Of a stretch of DNA of 37,628 nt, positions 17,201 through 23,146 are shown in pieces. Under the pieces are notes generated by a model that saw only the letters and a list, made by a program, of their open reading frames with translations, was not told the DNA's origin and did no database searches. Source of the DNA: Candidatus Arcticimaribacter sp. (GTDB taxonomy: Bacteria; Bacteroidota; Bacteroidia; Flavobacteriales; Flavobacteriaceae); NCBI GenBank assembly GCA_011526265.1, contig WTJN01000009.1, positions 1 to 37,628 of the forward strand. The letters run 5' to 3'. A program made the position numbers and the translations under genes. Each line of letters begins with the position of its first letter. The stretch's first letter is position 1.

Positions 17201-17625
17201 TGGGCAAGCTCACGGTCAAAAGCATTGGCCGTTACAGCCAATGTTTCATTATTGGCAAAACGTCTCGCTGTTTCTTTGACAACAGCAAAAGCAGCCGGCA
17301 AGATATCATTCAATGTGCTTTCAACTTTTTCAAGCGCTTCTTTTTCGAGTCGATCGATGGTGTTGTAGTGAGACTCCCGAACATCAATATCGGTTTCTTG
17401 ATCAATTTTGGTTTTTAACGCATCAATTTCTTGATCAATGGCTTGGCGGGTTGATTTGATCTGTTCTTTAAATTCAATGGTCTTACCACGAAGTTCATCA
17501 TTGGATAACGCGATAAAATCATCTTGAAAAGATTTGATTTTTTCGACCAATGGTAAGATGGTTTTAAGGTCTTTTTTGGACTTATCGCCAACAAATATTT
17601 TGAGGAGGTTGTTTACAAAACTCAT
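14260..17625 (-). CDS. secA: Preprotein translocase ATPase SecA
   Basis: A 1,121-residue SecA, the motor that drives unfolded preproteins through SecYEG. Visible are [14 protein letters not shown] (Walker A), [22 protein letters not shown] (DEAD-box, in parts), the preprotein crosslinking region, [12 protein letters not shown] and [25 protein letters not shown] (helicase motifs V and VI, in parts). The protein is longer than the roughly 900 residues of E. coli SecA because of inserts, as in other Bacteroidota. It ends in GDWVLIGKK and lacks the C-terminal CxCxSGxxxxCH zinc motif. A TACATTTA element close to the -7 consensus lies around 17650 upstream. Confidence 0.98.
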   Translation of the reverse strand: [1121 protein letters not shown]

Positions 17626-17666
17626 AGGAATCTACACGCATTAAAGCGTAAATGTAGTTAAAAAAA

Positions 17667-17688
17667 AAAGTCTCTCAATGAGACTTTT
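17667..17688 (-). terminator. Intrinsic terminator of the DUF2795 gene
   Basis: On the minus strand an eight-pair stem (AAAGTCTC / GAGACTTT) with a five-base loop is followed by a T run of ten (plus-strand A run 17661-17669). It lies 13 bases beyond the DUF2795 stop and 40 bases before secA, so it separates the two transcripts. Confidence 0.8.
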
Positions 17689-17700
17689 ATGGTTTACTAA

Positions 17701-17922
17701 TCAATATTCATCTTCGTTCCAGAGATAGTCTTCGTCTGAGGGAAAATCGGGCCAGATTTCTTCAATTGATTCGTAGACATCTCCTTCATCCTCCATCGAT
17801 TGAAGGTTTTCGACCACTTCGAGTGGAGCCCCTGTGCGGATTGAAAAATCGATGAGTTCGTCTTTTGTAGCCGGCCAAGGCGCATCACTCAGGTAGGAAG
17901 CAAGTTCTAAAGTCCAGTACAT
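17701..17922 (-). CDS. DUF2795 domain protein
   Basis: A 73-residue acidic protein. The DUF2795 core is LASYLSDAPWPATKDELIDFS and TGAPLEVVENLQSM, followed by a very acidic tail (residues ~45-73) with Trp, Tyr and Asp/Glu. The family is widespread in Bacteroidota with no proven function. It has its own transcription unit: a consensus promoter 11 bases upstream and a strong terminator downstream, which suggests high or independently controlled expression. Confidence 0.9.
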   Translation of the reverse strand: MYWTLELASYLSDAPWPATKDELIDFSIRTGAPLEVVENLQSMEDEGDVYESIEEIWPDFPSDEDYLWNEDEY

Positions 17923-17933
17923 GTTTTTTTTTG

Positions 17934-17963
17934 CAAAAATAAATCTTTACCCCAACTGTGCAA
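17934..17963 (-). promoter_or_regulatory. Promoter of the DUF2795 gene (TTG, 19 bases, TATTTTTG)
   Basis: On the minus strand TTG (17963-17961) and TATTTTTG (17941-17934) are 19 bases apart, matching the Bacteroidota consensus. The ATG at 17922 follows 11 bases later, so the leader would be only about 5-8 bases long. Confidence 0.65.
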
Positions 17964-17972
17964 GTATTTCTC

Positions 17973-18521
17973 TTACTTTCCTTGCGGGTTCCATTTTATT
18001 TCCTGAACCTCAAGATCTTGGGTTAATTTTCTTGAAAGGGTAAATAAATAATCGGACAATCGATTGATGTAAAAAATGATTTCATCATCGATGGGAATGT
18101 GCTCATTGAGTTCGGTAATGTAGCGTTCTGCTCTTCGGCAAACAGATCGTGCGAGATGCGTATATGAAATAGCAGTATGCCCTCCTGGTAAAACAAAGTT
18201 TTTTAAAGGCGGTAGTGCTAGCGTCATTTGATCAATTTCTTTTTCAAGATAAACGACACTGTCCGCATCAATTTTTGGAATGGGAAGTTCCGCTTTGTCA
18301 TTGGCAAGTTGCGCACCTATGGTCAACAAATCACGCTGAATACCTATGATTTCTTCATTATAGCTTTGTGCTGTGTCTCGAATGATTCCCATCCAACTGT
18401 TGAGCTCGTCGATGGTGCCGTAAGCTTGAATGCGGAGGTTGTGTTTGGGGACTCTCTTACCAGAGAAAAGACTGGTTGTTCCGTCGTCTCCAGTGCGGGT
18501 ATAAACTTTGTTGTCAGGCAT
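17973..18521 (-). CDS. Cob(I)yrinic acid a,c-diamide / cobalamin adenosyltransferase, PduO type
   Basis: A 182-residue PduO-type enzyme that transfers the adenosyl group of ATP to cob(I)alamin, giving coenzyme B12. The ATP-binding N terminus is VYTRTGDDGTTSLFSGKRV, followed by YGTIDELNSWMG and ARSVCRRAERYI, all family hallmarks. ATG at 18521 is preferred to an in-frame ATG at 18545. It overlaps the stop of a 46-codon ORF by eight bases, which suggests coupling, and gives a normal family length. No B12 biosynthesis genes are visible, so it probably serves salvaged cobalamin. Confidence 0.93.
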   Translation of the reverse strand: MPDNKVYTRTGDDGTTSLFSGKRVPKHNLRIQAYGTIDELNSWMGIIRDTAQSYNEEIIGIQRDLLTIGAQLANDKAELPIPKIDADSVVYLEKEIDQMTLALPPLKNFVLPGGHTAISYTHLARSVCRRAERYITELNEHIPIDDEIIFYINRLSDYLFTLSRKLTQDLEVQEIKWNPQGK

Positions 18522-18654
18522 TTCTTTCTTTTTTTCTCGCTTCATATCTCTTTCTAAACCCCTGTTGTTTTTTCTGTGGTGGTAAAAAAAAGTATGTTCT
18601 TAGCAGCACAAAACCGATCACAAGACCAAAAACAATGAACAAGGAATCTTTCAT
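18514..18654 (-). CDS. Possible 46-residue single-span membrane protein
   Basis: ATG at 18654 opens a 46-codon frame ending at TGA 18514-18516. The product has one hydrophobic segment (SLFIVFGLVIGFVLLRTYFF) and a strongly basic tail (KKQQGFRKRYEARKKERNA), so it obeys the positive-inside rule with the tail in the cytoplasm. Its end overlaps the adenosyltransferase start by eight bases. It occupies a space otherwise empty between lnt and that gene. Length, composition and coupling support a real gene, but I cannot name a family. Confidence 0.5.
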   Translation of the reverse strand: MKDSLFIVFGLVIGFVLLRTYFFLPPQKKQQGFRKRYEARKKERNA

Positions 18655-18709
18655 TGATTAAAATTACTAAAATCAACTTGTCTAGCAGCTATGGATCAAT
18701 TGGTCTTTT

Positions 18710-20299
18710 TTATTTTTTTTGTCCTCTGATTCCCAACAACAATAAAATGAATGTAAAAAAGCCTGCCCATCGCGGTATATAATCCCCGAAAGTGGCATAG
18801 AAAGTAATTTCATCCCTAAGCTCAACGGAGTGCATGAGCGCCCCTGAAGTAAGGTAGGGTAATGATTTTTCGATTTCACCTTTGGCGTTTATAAATGCGG
18901 AGATTCCTGTGTTGGCAGAACGAGCAATGGCCCGTCGGTTTTCGATGGCTCGAAGTTTAGCGTATGCCAGTAGTTGGCGATGCCCCTCTGTATTTCCCCA
19001 CCAAGCATCATTGGTGATGATGCTTAGAAATTGGGCGCCATTACGCACAAACCCTGTAGTAAACTCTCCGTAGATGGATTCGTAACAAACCATTGGGGCT
19101 GTTTGCTGATTTTTCTTATTGTGAAAAACCGTTCTGTTTTTTTGGATTCCTCGTGTTGCAATCGTTCCTCCGAAATCGAGCAAAAATCGTCCAACAAGCG
19201 GTTCAAGTGCTTGCTTGTAGGGCATGAATTCTACCCCAGGGACTAACTTAGATTTGTGATAAAACTGGTCGGCTTGATCATGCTGGGTCTGCATTGCACT
19301 GTTGAAGACGTCAAACCATCGACCATCTCTTGCGCGATTGGCTGTAGGGGTTGGTTTTTTGTCTTGGCGAGGATAGATTTTATAGGCTTGAACACCATTG
19401 AGAAAAGCGGTCTGTGGGTGGGATTGAGCGTATTCGACCAGCGACCGATATAAAGCATCATTGAAATAGCCGTTTAGATTTAATCCCAAGCCCTCGTCAA
19501 AATATCCTTCGGGACTGAGTACAAAATCAGGGTTTTGTTGCATGTAGTTGTCGCTCAATCCTTTTGCTCGTTCTAGAAGTTCAACATTGGTAGAGGTGTA
19601 CTTTTGATCATAGGGGTCGATGTTGGGCTGTAAAACAACCACTTTGGTAAATGCATTACTCGCAGAAACGCGCAAGTAGATGGCCAATGATAGCGCAATG
19701 GGAAGGGCAATACATAAGAGAATCCTCACCCCCATAAATCGTGAAACTGTTTTGTCTTTTGCCGCCAGAATGAAGTGGTGAATCAAAAGATTGATGACCA
19801 GTATCCAGAGACTACCTCCAAAGACCCCCGTGTATTCATACCATTGCACCCAGTGGGGTGTTTCTGCAAATACATTTCCAAGGGTTAACCAAGGCCAACT
19901 CAGCTCCCATTCAAGATTGATTTTTTCATAACTCAGCCAACTCACCACCCAGAATAAATAGGTGGCGCGTGCGGTGTTTCGCACAAACATCCATCGGAAT
20001 AATACCATGAGAAGGGCATAGGCGTTGGTATTAAAAATCATGGCAATGCTTCCACCCAGTACAGAGGCATTAAATAGCCAATAAGTGCTGATCATGTTCC
20101 AAACAAAAAAAGCCCAAAAACTCAATAAATAGACTTTTAACCCCTTCTTTTTTGTTGTGCTTTGGTGAATATCAACAACCACATAAAGTAAGGGGGCTAA
20201 AGCGAAAAATATCAAAAAAGACCACCCATAAGTGGGCCACGAAAGTCCCAGTAAAAGCCCGGAAAGGGTAGCGAGGAGAATGTATTTTTTCACTGTCAT
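18710..20299 (-). CDS. lnt: Apolipoprotein N-acyltransferase
   Basis: A 529-residue inner-membrane enzyme that adds the third acyl chain to the N-terminal cysteine of lipoproteins. Roughly the first 210 residues hold six or more TM segments, the rest is a nitrilase-like domain, and a last TM segment lies at the C terminus. The catalytic triad is present: Glu in VLSPEGYFDE, Lys in YHKSKLVPGVEFMPY and Cys in APMVCYESIYGE. The length matches E. coli Lnt (512). It is leftward and divergent from pssA with a 90-base gap. The DUF1573 lipoprotein at 33622 is a likely client. Confidence 0.95.
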   Translation of the reverse strand: MTVKKYILLATLSGLLLGLSWPTYGWSFLIFFALAPLLYVVVDIHQSTTKKKGLKVYLLSFWAFFVWNMISTYWLFNASVLGGSIAMIFNTNAYALLMVLFRWMFVRNTARATYLFWVVSWLSYEKINLEWELSWPWLTLGNVFAETPHWVQWYEYTGVFGGSLWILVINLLIHHFILAAKDKTVSRFMGVRILLCIALPIALSLAIYLRVSASNAFTKVVVLQPNIDPYDQKYTSTNVELLERAKGLSDNYMQQNPDFVLSPEGYFDEGLGLNLNGYFNDALYRSLVEYAQSHPQTAFLNGVQAYKIYPRQDKKPTPTANRARDGRWFDVFNSAMQTQHDQADQFYHKSKLVPGVEFMPYKQALEPLVGRFLLDFGGTIATRGIQKNRTVFHNKKNQQTAPMVCYESIYGEFTTGFVRNGAQFLSIITNDAWWGNTEGHRQLLAYAKLRAIENRRAIARSANTGISAFINAKGEIEKSLPYLTSGALMHSVELRDEITFYATFGDYIPRWAGFFTFILLLLGIRGQKK

Positions 20300-20389
20300 G
20301 AATGCTTTAGCGTAACAAAGAAAACAAAACTTAGGAGTTTGTTAAATCTGAGGCCCTAGAAAATTATTATTTTGTTTTATTTTGCGTTC

Positions 20390-21133
20390 ATGGTCCGAAA
20401 ATCGATTCCTCATTTGTTTACCCTCTCCAATCTTTTCTGTGGTTGTTTGGCGGTGTATGCCGCTTTTTTACATCAATTCAACGCGTCCTTGGCTTTTGTG
20501 TGTCTGGGTGTTTTTTTTGACTTTTTTGATGGTTTTTTAGCGCGTAAACTCGGTGTAGAAAGTGCCCTTGGGGTTCAACTAGATTCCATGGCAGATTTGG
20601 TGACCAGTGGATTGGCTCCAGGGATGATTATGCATCAATTATTTTTGCTCTCAGGGGTAAAAACAATTGATGTTACGTTGCATTTACTGGACGGTCTTCC
20701 ATTGGTTTTTTCTCTTGCTCCATTGGCTTGGGCAGCTTTTTTGATTCCCTTGGGAGCAGCAGTTCGATTGGCAAAATTTAATTTACTCACAGAATCCCTT
20801 CCCTATTTCAAGGGGCTACCTGCCCCTGCGTGTGCATTATTGATAATGGGTTTACCACTCCTGTTTTTCCATCCAAATTTGACTTATTTTCAACCCTATT
20901 TACTGCAGCCATTTACACTGATCGTATTCTGTGTTATTGCTGTTTTTCTAATGAATGTCCATTGGAGGATGTTTAACTTTAAGGGCAAGGGAGAGAAAAG
21001 TGCTTTGTTATTTCCGGCAATATTATTGTTGAATGCTGCCGTTCTTATTTTCTTTTTTGGTGTTGCCGCACTTTCAGCAATTATTCTGTGCTATTTGTTT
21101 TTAAGCTGGATAAAGAATCTGCTTAAAATGTAA
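20390..21133 (+). CDS. pssA: CDP-diacylglycerol-serine O-phosphatidyltransferase
   Basis: A 247-residue membrane enzyme making phosphatidylserine, the precursor of phosphatidylethanolamine. The CDP-alcohol phosphotransferase motif DGx2ARx8Gx3Dx3D is exact in DGFLARKLGVESALGVQLD followed by SMAD. There are about seven hydrophobic segments. ATG at 20390 gives MVRKSIPHLFTLSNLFCGC, the standard start of this family; the earlier in-frame TTG codon at 20372 is unlikely. A -7-like TTATTTTG lies only five bases in front of the ATG. The 3' end overlaps lptB by 11 bases in convergent orientation. Confidence 0.94.
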   Translation: MVRKSIPHLFTLSNLFCGCLAVYAAFLHQFNASLAFVCLGVFFDFFDGFLARKLGVESALGVQLDSMADLVTSGLAPGMIMHQLFLLSGVKTIDVTLHLLDGLPLVFSLAPLAWAAFLIPLGAAVRLAKFNLLTESLPYFKGLPAPACALLIMGLPLLFFHPNLTYFQPYLLQPFTLIVFCVIAVFLMNVHWRMFNFKGKGEKSALLFPAILLLNAAVLIFFFGVAALSAIILCYLFLSWIKNLLKM

Positions 21134-21863
21134 TTTTTTTCCTGCGCAGCTCAAAATTTTGACCCAAGTATACTTTTCTTACCATTTGATCTTGCGCTAG
21201 TTCTTCGGGGGTGCCAGCTTTAAGAATTTTCCCCTCAAACATTAGATAGGTTTTGTCGGTTATAGCAAGGGTTTCTTGCACGTTGTGATCCGTGATCAAA
21301 ATTCCTATATTCTTATTTTTTAAATGGGCAACAATGCGTTGAATATCTTCTACAGCGACTGGATCAACGCCGGCAAACGGTTCATCGAGCAGGACAAATT
21401 TTGGGTCAGTCGCCAACGCACGAGCGATCTCAGTTCTTCTTCGCTCCCCTCCAGAGAGTAAGTCTCCTCGGTTTTTACGAATATGATTAAGACCAAATTC
21501 CTCCAACAGGGCTTCCATTTTGTCTCTCTGTTGTTTTGGTGTCAGTTGGGTTAGTTGAAGCACACTGAGAATATTGTCCTCAACACTCATTTTCCTGAAT
21601 ACGGATGCTTCTTGTGCCAAATAGCCAATACCGTTTTGCGCTCTTTGGTACATAGGGTATTCGGTTATTTCTTTTTCTTCCAAAAATATTTGTCCTCCAT
21701 TGGGTTTTACCAGCCCAACAATCATGTAAAAAGAAGTGGTTTTACCCGCCCCATTAGGGCCCAACAGACCTACAATTTCACCTTGATTTACTTCTAATGA
21801 GATACCGTTGACGACTTTGCGACCGCGGTATGATTTTTCGATGGAAGAGGCGCGTAACTGCAT
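21123..21863 (-). CDS. lptB: LPS export ABC transporter ATPase LptB
   Basis: A 246-residue ABC ATPase that powers LPS extraction from the inner membrane with LptF/G. Walker A GLLGPNGAGKTTSFYM, Q-loop YLAQEASVF, signature LLSGGERRRTEIARAL, Walker B FVLLDEPFAGVDP and H-loop ITDHNVQETL are complete. The GPNGAGKTTSFYMIVGL and SGGERRRTEIARAL blocks are specific to LptB rather than to generic ABC proteins. It follows the AhpD-like gene by three bases in a tatC - AhpD-like - lptB operon. Confidence 0.95.
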   Translation of the reverse strand: MQLRASSIEKSYRGRKVVNGISLEVNQGEIVGLLGPNGAGKTTSFYMIVGLVKPNGGQIFLEEKEITEYPMYQRAQNGIGYLAQEASVFRKMSVEDNILSVLQLTQLTPKQQRDKMEALLEEFGLNHIRKNRGDLLSGGERRRTEIARALATDPKFVLLDEPFAGVDPVAVEDIQRIVAHLKNKNIGILITDHNVQETLAITDKTYLMFEGKILKAGTPEELAQDQMVRKVYLGQNFELRRKKITF

Positions 21864-21866
21864 ACT

Positions 21867-22214
21867 TTATTTTTTATTTTCTAATGCGTCCCAATATTCA
21901 AAAGCTCTTCTAAGATGGGGAATCACGATGGTTCCTCCCACCAATGTCGAGATTTCTAGACTTTCCACAACGGCTGCTTTCGACACCTTGTTTTTGTAAC
22001 ACTGTTCTAAGTGGTACCGGATACAATCATCACACCGCAAAACGGTTGAAGCAACAAGTCCCATCAATTCTTTGGTGGCAACATCGAGTGTTCCAGCACT
22101 GTACGTATTGGTGTCGAGATTAAAAATCCTTTTGATGATTTTAGAGTTTTCATCCAGAATTTTTTCGTTCATTTTCGAACGATAGGCGTTAAATTCTTCA
22201 ACGAGTTGGCTCAT
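21867..22214 (-). CDS. Carboxymuconolactone decarboxylase / AhpD-like protein
   Basis: A 115-residue helical protein with the AhpD-type redox motif in VLRCDDCIRYHLEQC (CxxC plus the downstream His). Members act as peroxidase partners or as gamma-carboxymuconolactone decarboxylases; the CxxC and His favour a thiol-redox role. ATG at 22214 (MSQLVEEFNAYRSK) is preferred to the one at 22235. Its gene overlaps the end of tatC by 17 bases and is three bases from lptB. As I recall, the same order occurs across Flavobacteriia, so it may be linked to envelope biogenesis. Confidence 0.9.
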   Translation of the reverse strand: MSQLVEEFNAYRSKMNEKILDENSKIIKRIFNLDTNTYSAGTLDVATKELMGLVASTVLRCDDCIRYHLEQCYKNKVSKAAVVESLEISTLVGGTIVIPHLRRAFEYWDALENKK

Positions 22215-23010
22215 GTTGTTGACGTTTATAGACAATTTTTGAGATAAAAATACTGACTTCGTAGAGAATAAGTATGGGTATGGTTACAATGATTTGACTG
22301 GCAATGTCTGGTGGGGTAATGATAGCCGAAATGCTTAGGACAATGACAATGGCATATTTTCGGTTATTTTTTAAAAAATCTGGGGTGACCAATCCAATTT
22401 TGGTAAAAAAGTACATCAGAATAGGCAATTCAAAGATGAAGCCCGATGAAAGCGTCGCCGCACGCAGAAGACTGATATAACTGTCCAAATCAAAATCATT
22501 GAACACTTGATCGCTGACTTGATAGGTTCCCAAGAAATTTATTGATAGTGGTGTAACAATATAGTACCCAAACAAAACGCCTAGAAAAAAGAGAATGGAG
22601 GCGATAATGATAAATCCACGCGCGTTGCGGCGTTCGTTTTTTAGTAATCCTGGGCGTATAAATTTCCAAAATTCGTATAACACATAGGGAAAACCAAGAA
22701 TAAATCCGGCCGTAATTGAGGTCCAAAGGTGAGCCGAGAATTGACCCGATACGGCTCGACTTTGTATGCGAAATGGTAATTCTTTGATGCAAAGACTGTC
22801 GCCATTGCCTGTCATGTGAGAGAACTTGCAAAACAGTTCATAGGTAAGAAAATCAACACGTTTAGGACCAAAGATGAGGGTGTTGAAAATAAAATCTTTC
22901 GCAATGAATGCACCCGTTCCTAGAATGACAACCGCAAGTGTTGCACGGATGAGGTGCCACCGCAATTCTTCTAAATGCTCGAGAAAGGACATGTCTTGAG
23001 GTTCACTCAT
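22198..23010 (-). CDS. tatC: Twin-arginine translocase subunit TatC
   Basis: A 270-residue polytopic membrane protein, the signal-peptide receptor of the Tat pathway for folded proteins. The N terminus MSFLEHLEELRWHLIRA contains the conserved signal-binding Glu region. The second half holds FILGFPYVLYEFWKFIRPGL, the hallmark TatC loop, and six hydrophobic segments. An insertion of about 30 residues between TM1 and TM2 (residues ~50-85, with two Cys) is longer than in E. coli TatC. No tatA/B gene lies in the window. The gene heads a leftward operon and is divergent from recQ. Confidence 0.95.
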   Translation of the reverse strand: MSEPQDMSFLEHLEELRWHLIRATLAVVILGTGAFIAKDFIFNTLIFGPKRVDFLTYELFCKFSHMTGNGDSLCIKELPFRIQSRAVSGQFSAHLWTSITAGFILGFPYVLYEFWKFIRPGLLKNERRNARGFIIIASILFFLGVLFGYYIVTPLSINFLGTYQVSDQVFNDFDLDSYISLLRAATLSSGFIFELPILMYFFTKIGLVTPDFLKNNRKYAIVIVLSISAIITPPDIASQIIVTIPILILYEVSIFISKIVYKRQQHEPTR

Positions 23011-23146
23011 CGATTTATCTCCATTGAATCAAAATGACCATTAACTCTAAAAGCCTTCAAATTGGTTTGCCTTTGGGTTAATTGATTTCTAAGTTGTATA
23101 TTTAGGTGACAAATTTAGTTTTTTTGGAACAAAGGTTCCACTCCCC

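Noticed and set aside
18695-18720. GATCAATTGGTC followed by T-rich sequence near the end of lnt
   Set aside because: It is a loopless near-palindrome, the T run is on the plus strand where no gene ends, and it cannot form a normal terminator.
23101-23117. TAAATTTG on the minus strand as a tatC promoter
   Set aside because: It is 100 bases from the tatC start and lacks a TTG at the proper distance.
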